Assembly (NCBI GenBank): GCA_947564735.1 | Contig: CANOEC010000037.1 | Location: 1-37,934, forward strand | Origin: an uncultured Lachnospiraceae bacterium | GTDB taxonomy: Bacteria > Bacillota > Clostridia > Lachnospirales > Lachnospiraceae | Reading direction: 5' to 3' | Length of the DNA: 37,934 nt | Shown here: in pieces, positions 17,005 to 24,287 of the stretch | Numbering within the stretch: the first letter of the stretch is position 1 | Layout of the letters: every line of letters begins with the position of its first letter | The notes under the pieces: generated by a model | Databases searched by the model: none | What the model saw: only the letters and a program-made list of their open reading frames with translations | What the model was told of the DNA's origin: nothing | Made by a program: the position numbers and the translations under genes

Positions 17005-17048
17005 ACTGACGTCTCTTGTCAGCCATCCTTAGCGTACAAGACGTCAGT
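17005..17048. repeat. Inverted repeat upstream of FliD-like gene
   Basis: ACTGACGTC-TC-TTGT (17005-17019) pairs with ACAAGACGTCAGT (17036-17048), with a two-base bulge and a 16-base loop. On the minus strand it lies in the leader of the FliD-like gene, 47 bases before its start. It may be an operator or leader stem. The rest of the 16959-17489 gap holds the repeat at 17138 and the rpmG promoter. Confidence 0.6.
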
Positions 17049-17137
17049 TGTGGGTATTCTATAAATTATTTTATCATTTTTCTTAGTTGAAAAGCAAGTA
17101 TATAGTGTACATAATATAATAAAGAAAAAAGATATCA

Positions 17138-17203
17138 GAACAAAATGCCTACGGCATTATGTTCGGAAGAGCCTTCGGTTCTTCCACATTTGTCGGAATT
17201 TCC
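17138..17203 (-). repeat. Two-hairpin palindromic unit (A+C), reversed
   Basis: Read on the minus strand it is the same unit as at 10642: GGAAATTCC leader, hairpin A (17165-17185, arms near GGAAGAACC, loop GAA) then hairpin C (17138-17164, arms near GAACATAATGCC, loop GTA). It shows that the element occurs in both orientations. Confidence 0.88.
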
Positions 17204-17373
17204 TATACAATGAAAAAGCAGTCTGACACCGCAACAGCTTTGTAACATATATATCGTAAGGATGACAGGAAAAATAAAGGGGTTTTTTGAATTTTTTTAT
17301 ATAAAGTTTTATGAAGTTATGTGATAAATCTGAAAATGACAAAAATATATTGTTGAAAAATGCTCAAAAGCGG

Positions 17374-17402
17374 TTGACTTCATGGCTTCTGTGTGATATA
17401 TT
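17374..17402 (+). promoter_or_regulatory. Sigma-A promoter of rpmG-secE-nusG
   Basis: TTGACT (17374-17379), 17 bases, TATATT (17397-17402). The leader after it contains TTTGAGCA (17404) and its complement TGCTCAAA (17438), which can pair around a T-rich loop. Confidence 0.8.
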
Positions 17403-17489
17403 GTTTGAGCAAAGATAAGATTTAGGTCTTTTTTTTATGCTCAAAAATAGTGAATCAGATGATTGATGAATACATGTGGAGGTAGCGAA

Positions 17490-17639
17490 ATGCGTACAAA
17501 AATCACTTTAGCATGCACAGAGTGCAAACAGCGTAACTACAATACGACAAAAGACAAGAAGGCTCATCCGGACAGAATGGAGACGAAGAAGTATTGCAGA
17601 TTCTGTAAGAGACATACTTTGCATAAAGAAACAAAATAA
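17490..17639 (+). CDS. rpmG: Ribosomal protein bL33
   Basis: A 49-aa protein of the large ribosomal subunit: [20 protein letters not shown], ending [13 protein letters not shown]. Both CxxC pairs (CTEC and CRFC) are present, so this is the zinc-binding C+ form. GTGGAGG lies 9 bases upstream of the ATG. It is followed by secE and nusG, the usual order in Firmicutes. A zinc-free paralogue may exist elsewhere. Confidence 0.96.
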   Translation: MRTKITLACTECKQRNYNTTKDKKAHPDRMETKKYCRFCKRHTLHKETK

Positions 17640-17672
17640 TCGCCCGTTGTTATAACGAAAAGAGTATAGGTT

Positions 17673-17691
17673 GAAAAATCAAAGATTTTTC
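17673..17691. repeat. Triloop palindrome
   Basis: Arms GAAAAATC/GATTTTTC around an AAA loop, 33 bases after the rpmG stop. It belongs to the three-base-loop class seen across the window. Confidence 0.7.
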
Positions 17692-17696
17692 ACACG

Positions 17697-17756
17697 CGAG
17701 ATTTGTGTCTGCGCGCACTTGACACAAACTCGTTATGTGTAAAAAGCGTGCGCAGA
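17697..17756 (+). promoter_or_regulatory. Leader stem with possible pseudoknot before secE
   Basis: Stem 1 pairs 17697-17709 with 17721-17732 (12 bp, one bulged A). Its 11-base loop (17710-17720, TGCGCGCACTT) is complementary to 17744-17754 (one mismatch, one G-U), just 5' of the secE ribosome site at 17759. This is either an H-type pseudoknot or two competing stems. The stem ends CGAGATTTG/CAAACTCG recur at 21522, so it may be a repeat copy rather than a dedicated regulator. Confidence 0.55.
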
Positions 17757-17769
17757 AATGAGGATTAAG

Positions 17770-17988
17770 ATGGGAAATTCTGCTAAATCAGATGGAACAT
17801 CAAAGATTACGAAATTCTGGACCGGTGTGAAGGCTGAATTTAAGAAAATCACTTGGCCTGATAAAGATGCTCTTTTGAAACAATCTATTGCGGTTGTTGT
17901 TATTTCCGTTGTTATCGGAGCAATCATTACGATACTGGATTTTGGTTTACAGTATGGGGTGGATTTCCTTACAACATTTTCATTATAG
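17770..17988 (+). CDS. secE: Preprotein translocase subunit SecE
   Basis: A 72-aa single-span membrane subunit of the SecYEG protein-export channel. It has the conserved amphipathic segment FWTGVKAEFKKITWPDKDAL and one membrane helix (QSIAVVVISVVIGAIITIL). ATG 17758 is open too, but 17770 has TGAGGA six bases upstream while 17758 has none. The gene lies between rpmG and nusG as in most bacteria. Its ribosome site directly follows the possible pseudoknot, so its translation could be modulated. Confidence 0.95.
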   Translation: MGNSAKSDGTSKITKFWTGVKAEFKKITWPDKDALLKQSIAVVVISVVIGAIITILDFGLQYGVDFLTTFSL

Positions 17989-18027
17989 GAAGCTCTGAAT
18001 AGGAATAAAGAAAGGCATGGTATTAGT

Positions 18028-18543
18028 ATGGCAGAAGCAAATTGGTATGTTGTTCATACTTATTCCGGATATGAGAATAAGGTAAAGGCAAACATTGAGA
18101 AGACGATTGAAAACAGACATCTTGAGAATGAGATACTGGAAGTCAGAGTCCCTATGCAGGATGTTGTGGAGCTGAAGAACGGCGCACGCAAGACTGTCCA
18201 GAAGAAAATGTTTCCCGGCTATGTTTTGATTAACATGATTATGAATGACGATACGTGGTATGTTGTAAGAAATACCAGAGGCGTCACAGGATTCGTCGGA
18301 CCGGGCAGCAAAGCCGTACCGCTTACGGAAGCTGAGATGAAACCGCTCGGCATTAAGATGGAGAATGTTACTGTTGATTTCGCAGAAGGCGATACGATTG
18401 CGGTAGTTGCCGGTGTCTGGAAAGATACAATCGGTATTGTACAGCGTATTGATTACGGCAAGCAGGTGGCAACCATCAATGTAGAATTGTTTGGAAGAGA
18501 GACGCCTGTAGAAATTGGCTTTGCAGAAGTCAGAAAGATGTAA
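18028..18543 (+). CDS. nusG: Transcription elongation/termination factor NusG
   Basis: A 171-aa factor that binds the RNA polymerase clamp and links transcription to termination or translation. The NGN domain (WYVVHTYSGYENKVKANIE, then FPGYVLINM and RNTRGVTGFVGPG) and C-terminal KOW domain (EGDTIAVVAGVWKDTIGIVQRID) are complete. The upstream GAAAGG is a weak ribosome site with long spacing. It follows secE by 39 bases. Confidence 0.97.
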   Translation: MAEANWYVVHTYSGYENKVKANIEKTIENRHLENEILEVRVPMQDVVELKNGARKTVQKKMFPGYVLINMIMNDDTWYVVRNTRGVTGFVGPGSKAVPLTEAEMKPLGIKMENVTVDFAEGDTIAVVAGVWKDTIGIVQRIDYGKQVATINVELFGRETPVEIGFAEVRKM

Positions 18544-18555
18544 ATGATATTTATT

Positions 18556-18639
18556 CCGCTTTGGCGGATTAGATATACTGTGGGAGTATGATTTCGGCTG
18601 GAACCGAAATCGTAAGAATTTGCTTCGCTAAATTCTTAC
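18556..18639 (+). repeat. Three stem-loops in the nusG-rplK gap
   Basis: CCGC/GCGG at 18556-18567; GATTTCGG/CCGAAATC at 18590-18611 (6-base loop); and a 10-base arm GTAAGAATTT with its complement at 18612-18639, closed by a GCTTCGC mini-hairpin. They precede the rplK ribosome site by 70 bases. They could be the r-protein L1 feedback leader or repeat copies; the last one fits the repeat class. Confidence 0.6.
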
Positions 18640-18718
18640 AAGGATGAAATACCAAGTTGGAAGAAAGCTAAGGCTCGAAATCGTTACGCCCGTACCACAT
18701 TATATAGGAGGTGCCATT

Positions 18719-19144
18719 ATGGCAAAGAAAGTAGAAGGATATATTAAGTTACAAATCCCTGCTGGTAAAGCTACACCAGCGCCGCCGGTTGGTCCTGCAC
18801 TCGGACAGCACGGCGTAAACATCGTTGAATTTACGAAACAGTTCAACGCCAGAACAGCCGACAAGGGTGATGTGATCATCCCGGTTGTAATTACGGTTTA
18901 TGCAGACAGAAGTTTTAGTTTTGTGACAAAAACTCCCCCTGCAGCAGTTCTTTTGAAGAAAGCATGTAACATCAAATCCGGCTCAGCAGTCCCGAACAAG
19001 ACGAAGGTTGCTACAATTTCCAAGGCGAAACTGCAGGAGATTGCAGAAATGAAAATGCCTGATTTGAATGCTGCAAGTGTAGAGGCAGCTATGAGCATGA
19101 TAGCCGGAACTGCAAGAAGCATGGGCATCACAGTAGAAGAGTAA
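18719..19144 (+). CDS. rplK: Ribosomal protein uL11
   Basis: A 141-aa protein of the GTPase-associated centre of the 50S subunit. It starts [20 protein letters not shown], has the conserved [14 protein letters not shown], and ends with [25 protein letters not shown] precedes ATG 18719; the 25 codons upstream that are open are not used. It is followed by rplA 13 bases later. Confidence 0.97.
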   Translation: MAKKVEGYIKLQIPAGKATPAPPVGPALGQHGVNIVEFTKQFNARTADKGDVIIPVVITVYADRSFSFVTKTPPAAVLLKKACNIKSGSAVPNKTKVATISKAKLQEIAEMKMPDLNAASVEAAMSMIAGTARSMGITVEE

Positions 19145-19157
19145 TGGAGGATTTGAC

Positions 19158-19847
19158 ATGAAACATGGTAAAAAGTATGCGGAAGCGGCTAAGCTTGTAA
19201 ATCGTGCGACCCTGTACGATACGGCTGAAGCAATTGCTTTGGTAAAAAAGACATCAACAGCTAAATTTGACGAAACCGTAGAGGTTCATATCAGAACAGG
19301 TTGTGACGGTCGTCATGCGGAACAGCAGGTTCGTGGTGCGGTTGTACTGCCGAACGGAACAGGTAAGAGCGTTAAGGTACTGGTATTTGCCAAGGGCGAC
19401 AAGGTGAATGAAGCTGAGGCAGCAGGTGCGGATTATGTAGGCGGCGACGAGCTGATTCCTAAGATTCAGAATGAAGGATGGCTTGACTTTGACGTTGTTG
19501 TAGCAACACCCGATATGATGGGCGTCGTAGGTCGTCTCGGTAAAATCCTCGGTCCGAAAGGCTTGATGCCTAACCCGAAGGCTGGTACGGTAACGATGGA
19601 TGTTACGAAAGCCGTTAACGATATCAAGGCAGGTAAGATTGAGTACAGACTGGATAAGGCGAACATCATCCATGTTCCGGTCGGAAAAGTTTCTTTTGAA
19701 GAAGCAAAATTACAGGAGAATTTCGATGCATTGATGGAAGCTATTGTGAAGGCAAGACCGTCGGCATTGAAAGGTCAGTATTTGAGAAGCATTACGCTGG
19801 CAACGACAATGGGACCGGGTGTGAAGATTAATACTGCAAAATATTAA
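19158..19847 (+). CDS. rplA: Ribosomal protein uL1
   Basis: A 229-aa protein of the L1 stalk, normal length. [42 protein letters not shown]-type motif and the closing [19 protein letters not shown]-like run are all present. It is a known translational repressor of its own operon in other bacteria. GGAGG precedes the ATG. A terminator follows, separating it from the next islet. Confidence 0.97.
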   Translation: MKHGKKYAEAAKLVNRATLYDTAEAIALVKKTSTAKFDETVEVHIRTGCDGRHAEQQVRGAVVLPNGTGKSVKVLVFAKGDKVNEAEAAGADYVGGDELIPKIQNEGWLDFDVVVATPDMMGVVGRLGKILGPKGLMPNPKAGTVTMDVTKAVNDIKAGKIEYRLDKANIIHVPVGKVSFEEAKLQENFDALMEAIVKARPSALKGQYLRSITLATTMGPGVKINTAKY

Positions 19848-19885
19848 TTGAATTATACGGTAAATATGGTAAACGATATGGATTG

Positions 19886-19916
19886 AGGCAGAACGTGTTG
19901 GGCGTTCTGCCTTTTG
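19886..19916 (+). terminator. Terminator of the rplK-rplA operon
   Basis: A 10-bp stem AGGCAGAACG/CGTTCTGCCT with a 7-base loop is followed by TTTT, 38 bases after the rplA stop. Confidence 0.82.
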
Positions 19917-19930
19917 CAGTATAAATAATT

Positions 19931-20106
19931 TCGACAAATGCGGAAGAATGTGAAGCATTCTTCCCAAGATAATCCGCAAAGGAGATTTTCCAAGATAATC
20001 TGCAAAGGAGATTTCCCAAGATAATCTGCAAAGGAGATTTTCCAAGATAATCTGCAAAGGAGATTTTCCAAGATAATCTGCAAAGCAGATTTTCTTGTGG
20101 TATAAT
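19931..20106 (+). repeat. Palindromic unit with 26-bp tandem repeats
   Basis: A TTTCGACAAATG leader and hairpin A (19942-19964, GGAAGAATGT, loop GAA) are followed by five copies of hairpin B. Four are 26-bp truncated copies starting CAAGATAATCTGC and carrying AAAGGAGATTTTC (19965-19990, 19991-20016, 20017-20042, 20043-20068). The last is a full, perfect 13-bp-arm hairpin (20069-20097, loop AAA). TGGTATAAT (20098-20106) follows at once, a perfect extended -10. Confidence 0.9.
20098..20106 (+). promoter_or_regulatory. Extended -10 promoter at the repeat end
   Basis: TGGTATAAT matches TGnTATAAT exactly. The upstream operon is terminated at 19916, so the CapA-like gene needs its own promoter. 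A second candidate is TGGTACAAT at 20210-20218, only 7 bases from the start codon. Confidence 0.5.
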
Positions 20107-20107
20107 A

Positions 20108-20176
20108 GACTCAAGATTTCATCTTGAGTCTGCAGGCGCGGCAGCCAGCGTCACAAGAATTACTGCGTAATTCTTG
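20108..20176. repeat. Two perfect triloop palindromes
   Basis: GACTCAAGAT with loop TTC and its complement (20108-20130), then CAAGAATTAC with loop TGC and its complement (20154-20176). Both have 10 perfect pairs. The 19848-20224 gap is otherwise explained by the terminator and the repeat unit. Confidence 0.88.
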
Positions 20177-20224
20177 CTGAATAACAGAAGGATTACAGCA
20201 TCAGAGAAATGGTACAATAAATGC

Positions 20225-21499
20225 ATGGGTAAAAAAAGGAAAAAGAAAAGAAAACAGAATAGAGTCAGTATACGCAAGAATTTTTTACGCCCTTTTCTAT
20301 TGACATTCTGCATTGTGATGGTGACGGGCATTTCGGCAATTGCGACATTTCAATGGATTGTTGAGCCGGCATTGCCGAAGAATAATAATCATTTTCAATT
20401 GAATGCGGAGAGAGTGGTAAACGGAAACGCGGTGACGCAGGAGGCGCAGATTGAAGAGATTATGAGTGTCAACGATAAGTATGCGGACGTGCTGGGCGAC
20501 CCGGCGTATATGGTGGAAAATAATATTTATGCAAAGGATGCGGTCAGCCCGGAGCAGGTCACGATTACCTTTGCGGGTGATATTTTGTTTGACGAGAATT
20601 ATGCCATTATGGGTAATGTGGCTGGGAACGGCAACATTGGCAACGGCATCGTCCCAAGCCTGCTGGAAGAAATGAAAAGTGCGGATATCATGATGCTTAA
20701 CAATGAGTTTCCTTATTCTGACAGAGGGGCTCCGTTAGAAGATAAAAAGTTTACTTTTCGGGCGAAACCGACGACTGTGTCATTTTTGAATGACATGGGT
20801 GTGGATATTGTATCGCTGGCGAATAATCATGCGTATGACTATGGTGAGAATGCTTTTCTGGATACGCTGGATGTGCTGGAAGGAGCTGGCATTACTTATG
20901 TCGGCGCAGGGAGGAATCTGCAGGAGGCGCGCAGACCGGTTTATTATATCATCAATAATATGAAGATTGCCATTGTGGCAGCGACACAGATTGAGAAGCT
21001 GGATAATCCGGATACGAGAGGCGCAACAGATTTGTCGGCGGGAGTGTTTCGGTGCTGGAACGGCGACAAGTTGTTGGAGACAGTGAGAGAAGCCAAGGCA
21101 AACAGTGATTTTGTGATTGTTTATTTACACTGGGGGACGGAAAACGAGGCGGCGATTGACTGGGCGCAGGAGAAACAGGCGCCGGAGGTTGTGGAAGCTG
21201 GCGCGGACCTTATTATCGGCGCGCATCCGCACTGCCTGCAGAAAATCGGTGTGATACAGGGCGTGCCGGTGATGTACAGCCTCGGTAATTTCTGGTTTAA
21301 CTCCAAGACAATCGATACCGGCATGATAAAGATTACTTTGAACGAAAACGGACTAAAAAGCTACCAGTTCATTCCCTGCATACAGACGGGCAGCCAGACG
21401 ATGCTTTTGCAGGGAGAGGAAAAAAAGCGGGTCATCAATTATATGCAAAGTATATCCGGCGGGGTGCGGATTGATGAAGACGGGTATGTGACTTGGTAA
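20225..21499 (+). CDS. CapA-family (PGA_cap) membrane-anchored metallophosphoesterase-like protein
   Basis: A 424-aa protein with a lysine/arginine-rich N-terminus (MGKKRKKKRKQNRVSIRKNF) and one membrane helix at about 20-45. An extracellular CapA domain follows: ITFAGDILFDENYA near 117, MLNNEFPYSDRG, LANNHAYDYGENAF, VYLHWGTENE, GAHPHCLQKI and YSLGNFWFN. CapA proteins act in poly-gamma-glutamate production or related cell-surface chemistry; no capB or capC lies here. ATG 20225 is chosen because the frame start TTG 20174 overlaps a palindrome; the ribosome site is weak. It is placed within the ribosomal protein cluster, where it is not usual. Confidence 0.82.
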   Translation: MGKKRKKKRKQNRVSIRKNFLRPFLLTFCIVMVTGISAIATFQWIVEPALPKNNNHFQLNAERVVNGNAVTQEAQIEEIMSVNDKYADVLGDPAYMVENNIYAKDAVSPEQVTITFAGDILFDENYAIMGNVAGNGNIGNGIVPSLLEEMKSADIMMLNNEFPYSDRGAPLEDKKFTFRAKPTTVSFLNDMGVDIVSLANNHAYDYGENAFLDTLDVLEGAGITYVGAGRNLQEARRPVYYIINNMKIAIVAATQIEKLDNPDTRGATDLSAGVFRCWNGDKLLETVREAKANSDFVIVYLHWGTENEAAIDWAQEKQAPEVVEAGADLIIGAHPHCLQKIGVIQGVPVMYSLGNFWFNSKTIDTGMIKITLNENGLKSYQFIPCIQTGSQTMLLQGEEKKRVINYMQSISGGVRIDEDGYVTW

Positions 21500-21501
21500 A
21501 A

Positions 21502-21543
21502 AATCGAGCGAAGCTCGATTACGAGATTTGCTTCGCAAACTCG
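21502..21543. repeat. Two GAA/TTC triloop palindromes
   Basis: AATCGAGC with loop GAA (21502-21520) and a CGAG-A-TTTGC stem with loop TTC (about 21522-21543). The second shares CGAGATTTG/CAAACTCG ends with the stem before secE at 17697. Confidence 0.85.
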
Positions 21544-21718
21544 GTAAGTAGCCAGATAAATCATGTTTAGAAGAATGCGCAGGGCGCATTCTTCTGGAGA
21601 AGCTCGGCAGATAGCCAGTGAAATCATGTTTAGAAGAATGCGCAGGGCGCATTCTTCCGGGCAAACTCGGCAGGTAGCCAGATAAATCATGTTTAGAAGA
21701 ATATGTGGGCGTATTTTT
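21540..21718 (+). repeat. Three 63-bp tandem repeats
   Basis: Units start at CTCGG 21540, 21603 and 21666. Copies 1 and 2 contain a perfect 11-bp-arm palindrome (GAAGAATGCGC, loop AGG). Copy 3 is decayed (GAAGAATATGTGG). Shared phrases are TAGCCAG and AAATCATGTTTAGAAGAA. The rest of the 21500-21922 gap shows no further structure that I can name. Confidence 0.9.
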
Positions 21719-21922
21719 GTCTGTGCTGAATAAAATTTTGCGGGGGTGAAACTTTTTTGGGCGTTGGTTCGTATTCATTGTAGATGGATGGAATCAAGCG
21801 GATGAATGACGGTTAGATTGGAAAATCCATACACGGAAGATTTATCACAAACGGATTTATTCAGTTTGCGAATATTGCGCTTGCGCCCAAATTTGCAGGT
21901 AAAGCAAGAATGGAGGATTATC

Positions 21923-23278
21923 ATGAGTCGCACGGGTATGATTGGCAGTACGGATATTGCAGGAAATTATTATAGAACCGCTACAAGGAAAAGTGAACAT
22001 GCAGAGGATTTTGACGCGCTTTTGCAGGCGGGAGATGGCAGAGAAAAGCAGCTTGAGGCAGCGCGCGTAAGAAGCGGGGAGACGGCGCCGGCAAAAAGCG
22101 CAGATAAACCGGGAGAGGATACAGCGGAGCCGAAGTCTTATCGAGAGCAGATTCTTGAGAAGATGGAAGAAATGATGAAGAATATCAAGAACGGCACCAT
22201 ACAGCCAAAGTTCCGGATAGGTGCGCAGGAATTTACGGTCAAAGAATGGGAAAAGTTTTTGGAAAAATTTGATGCCGCAGAGGAAGTGATGCGGGAGGAA
22301 GTAGAGGCTCAGATTGAAGAATTGAAGGAACTGGCAGAAGAGGAGGCGGCTAGAAGGGCAGCGATGTTCGGGATGCCTGAACCGGCGAAAATGACAGAGG
22401 AGTCGGAGGCACCAGCCGCACAGTCTGTAGTAAATACGGGGAAAAAAGAGAAAATGACAACTGCGTCAGAAATAAATGTAAAAGTAGTTGACGTAGAAAC
22501 AGCCGATACAAAGGAAACAGATGTAAAGGATGCCGCAGAACTGCTTACGAATGAAATTACAAAATGCAGTTATCCGACAAATGACCCGAAACAGAAGCAC
22601 TGGTATATTACCGCTTACGGACAGGATGGCATTTCCTGCAAAGAAGCTTATTTCGACGGTACAAGATGGGTTAACAAAGACTTGTGGAGTTTGTCTTACA
22701 CGCAGAAGGGGCAGTATGAAAAGGTAATGGCGTTTTTAGAGCGTTTTCCGCAGGATGCGAATCTGCGGTTTGCCGCGCACAAGAACTTCTGGATAGATTT
22801 TCTGGCGGGTGAGATTGACGAGGATGATTTTGCAGCTTTTTTTGAGACGACGAGGGATGGCGTACCGGATTATACATATGAAAAAGACGGTTCCACCTAT
22901 ATAGACAGGGATAAGGTTAAATATGCAAAATATATGAATGATTTTGGGGCGCAGATGTACACTGCGGAAGAGATGGAGTTGATTTTGCAGGGCATCATCC
23001 ATGAAAACAGGAAAAATATGACGCAACTGTCATATAAGGAAGGAACGATGACGGCACCGGCACAAAACGGAGACGAGAGGAAGCCGGAAAACAAGGAAGA
23101 CGAGATTGAGACGAAGTTTGTGACGAAGCCGGACGGCTCCACGGTATTGCAGATTAAGACAAAATATGGCGTGACGGAAGTGGGAATCACGCAGGCGCAG
23201 AAGTTCGGGCTGCTGTTAGATGTGAGAGACGTAACAGTTCAGCCTGCCATGTCGCTTCATTCCTTTGGACGCATCTGA
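21923..23278 (+). CDS. Uncharacterised Lachnospiraceae-type protein with coiled coil
   Basis: A 451-aa protein that I do not recognise by function. It starts MSRTGMIGSTDIAGNYY after GGAGG (21912); the 39 open codons upstream lack a ribosome site. Residues 85-165 are charged and coiled-coil-like (ILEKMEEMMKNIKNGTIQ; GAQEFTVKEWEKFLEKFDAA; EEAARRAAMFG). Residues 165-225 are low complexity. A second part, from about 235 (KQKHWYITAYGQDGISCKEA) to 330, looks globular, with WSLSYTQKGQYEKVMAFLERFP. The 'GA..FT.KEW.K....FD' stretch recurs, as I recall, in other Lachnospiraceae hypothetical proteins. No signal peptide or membrane helix is visible. It is in the rplA-rplJ islet after the CapA-like gene. 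Confidence 0.7.
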   Translation: MSRTGMIGSTDIAGNYYRTATRKSEHAEDFDALLQAGDGREKQLEAARVRSGETAPAKSADKPGEDTAEPKSYREQILEKMEEMMKNIKNGTIQPKFRIGAQEFTVKEWEKFLEKFDAAEEVMREEVEAQIEELKELAEEEAARRAAMFGMPEPAKMTEESEAPAAQSVVNTGKKEKMTTASEINVKVVDVETADTKETDVKDAAELLTNEITKCSYPTNDPKQKHWYITAYGQDGISCKEAYFDGTRWVNKDLWSLSYTQKGQYEKVMAFLERFPQDANLRFAAHKNFWIDFLAGEIDEDDFAAFFETTRDGVPDYTYEKDGSTYIDRDKVKYAKYMNDFGAQMYTAEEMELILQGIIHENRKNMTQLSYKEGTMTAPAQNGDERKPENKEDEIETKFVTKPDGSTVLQIKTKYGVTEVGITQAQKFGLLLDVRDVTVQPAMSLHSFGRI

Positions 23279-23332
23279 CAGGATGTAGTTATCCAGAGGA
23301 CGCGCTTTCGCATGCATCCAAACGCAGCGGTA

Positions 23333-23382
23333 CTAAGATTGTGATTTTCCTGCATACAATCTGCTTAGCAAATTATTTTTTT
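23333..23382 (+). terminator. Probable terminator of the islet gene
   Basis: CTAAGATTGT (23333-23342) pairs with ACAATCT-gc-TTAG (23356-23368), followed after a few A residues by a run of seven T. Weaker than the others here. Confidence 0.5.
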
Positions 23383-23416
23383 CGTTAAATCGTGGCAATT
23401 ATATGCAAATTGGCAC

Positions 23417-23446
23417 TTGACAACAATCAATGCTGTGTGCTATAGT
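23417..23446 (+). promoter_or_regulatory. Sigma-A promoter of rplJ-rplL
   Basis: TTGACA (23417-23422), an 18-base spacer and TATAGT (23441-23446), directly before the L10 leader. Confidence 0.88.
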
Positions 23447-23449
23447 TTC

Positions 23450-23572
23450 TAAGGTTGTAAAACCATGCCGAAGACAGTAGGTGCCGTGATAACGGCGTAA
23501 GGACATCCGCCTACCGAGGAGAAGAGTTACTTTGCGAGTCAATCCTTCCTGTCTTTCGGGAGGGATTTTTTT
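23450..23572 (+). ncRNA. Ribosomal protein L10 leader RNA
   Basis: The region CCGAAGACAGTAGGTG... and ...CCTACCGAGGAG matches the conserved core of the Firmicutes L10 leader, bound by the L10-L12 complex for feedback control. An internal GCCGTGATAACGGC stem lies between the two halves. It ends in an attenuator. Sequence and position, directly before rplJ, both support it. Confidence 0.92.
23541..23572 (+). terminator. L10 leader attenuator
   Basis: AATCCTTCCTG pairs with CGGGAGGGATT (11 pairs including two G-U) with loop TCTTT and a run of T. Premature stop here would lower rplJ-rplL expression. Confidence 0.88.
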
Positions 23573-23618
23573 GATAGAGAACTCCTTTCGGCGCAAAATC
23601 TATAAGGAGGTAAATGTA

Positions 23619-24227
23619 ATGGCAAAGGTCGAACTGAAAAAACCGATTGTAGAAGAGATTTCAGCTTCCCTCAAAGATGCACAGTCAGTAGTTCTTGTGG
23701 ACTACCGTGGACTTACGGTAGAACAGGACACTGAGCTTCGTAAGCAGCTTCGTGAAGCGAACATCACCTACAAGGTTTACAAGAACACAATGATGAATTT
23801 TGCATTCAAGGGTACGGATTTTGAGTCACTGATTCCTTATCTGGAAGGACCCAGCGCAGTCGCTATTTCCACAGAGGATGCCACGGCGCCTGCAAGAGTG
23901 TTATGCAAATTCGCTAAGACAGCAAATGCTCTTGAGGTCAAGGGTGGTGTTGTGGAAGGTGTGACTTATGATGCTAAGGGAATCGAAGATGTTTCCAAGA
24001 TTCCTTCCAGAGAAGAGCTGTTGTCCAAGCTGCTTGGAAGCATTCAGTCCCCGATTACCAATTTTGCCCGTGTGATGAAACAGCTGGCAGAAAAAGGCGG
24101 CGCATCCGAATGCGAAGCTGCGGCTGAGGAAACTCCGGCAGAAGAGGCACAGACGGCAGAAGCGCCTGTAGCAGAAGAGGCACCGGCAGCAGAAGCACCT
24201 GCGGCTGAAGAGACACCGGCGGAATAA
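23619..24227 (+). CDS. rplJ: Ribosomal protein uL10 with acidic C-terminal tail
   Basis: A 202-aa stalk protein that carries L7/L12 dimers. The core MAKVELKKPIVEEISASLKD, VLVDYRGLTVEQDTELRKQL and YKVYKNTMMNFAFKGT is normal. It is longer than the usual 165-175 residues because of a C-terminal tail (about 165-202) of alternating Ala, Glu and Pro (EETPAEEAQTAEAPVAEEAP...). ATG 23619 follows AAGGAGG. Control by the L10 leader is likely. The tail could be disordered; its role is unknown. Confidence 0.95.
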   Translation: MAKVELKKPIVEEISASLKDAQSVVLVDYRGLTVEQDTELRKQLREANITYKVYKNTMMNFAFKGTDFESLIPYLEGPSAVAISTEDATAPARVLCKFAKTANALEVKGGVVEGVTYDAKGIEDVSKIPSREELLSKLLGSIQSPITNFARVMKQLAEKGGASECEAAAEETPAEEAQTAEAPVAEEAPAAEAPAAEETPAE

Positions 24228-24287
24228 GAGAAACGGTATGTGTTAACATTTTTAACTTTTAAACAAAAATAACGGAGGTAAATAATA

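Noticed and set aside
16959-17200. c-di-GMP riboswitch or sigma-28 promoter before the FliD-like gene
   Set aside because: I found neither the conserved riboswitch core nor a TAAA/CCGATAA-type promoter with proper spacing.
17138-17203. Palindromic unit as a terminator for the FliD-like or rpmG transcript
   Set aside because: No run of T follows either hairpin, and it is upstream of both genes.
20069-20097. CRISPR-like array at the 26-bp repeats
   Set aside because: The copies are directly adjacent, with no spacers, and there are no cas genes.
19710-20114. Minus-strand frames across the 26-bp tandem repeats
   Set aside because: They arise from repeats and run antisense into rplA. Similar frames begin in the palindromes at 10740 and 13740, so the repeats are a common source of false small genes.
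21353-21778. Minus-strand frame with a repeated 21-residue peptide over the 63-bp repeats
   Set aside because: The peptide repeat follows from the DNA repeat length. It overlaps the CapA-like gene in antisense and has no ribosome site.
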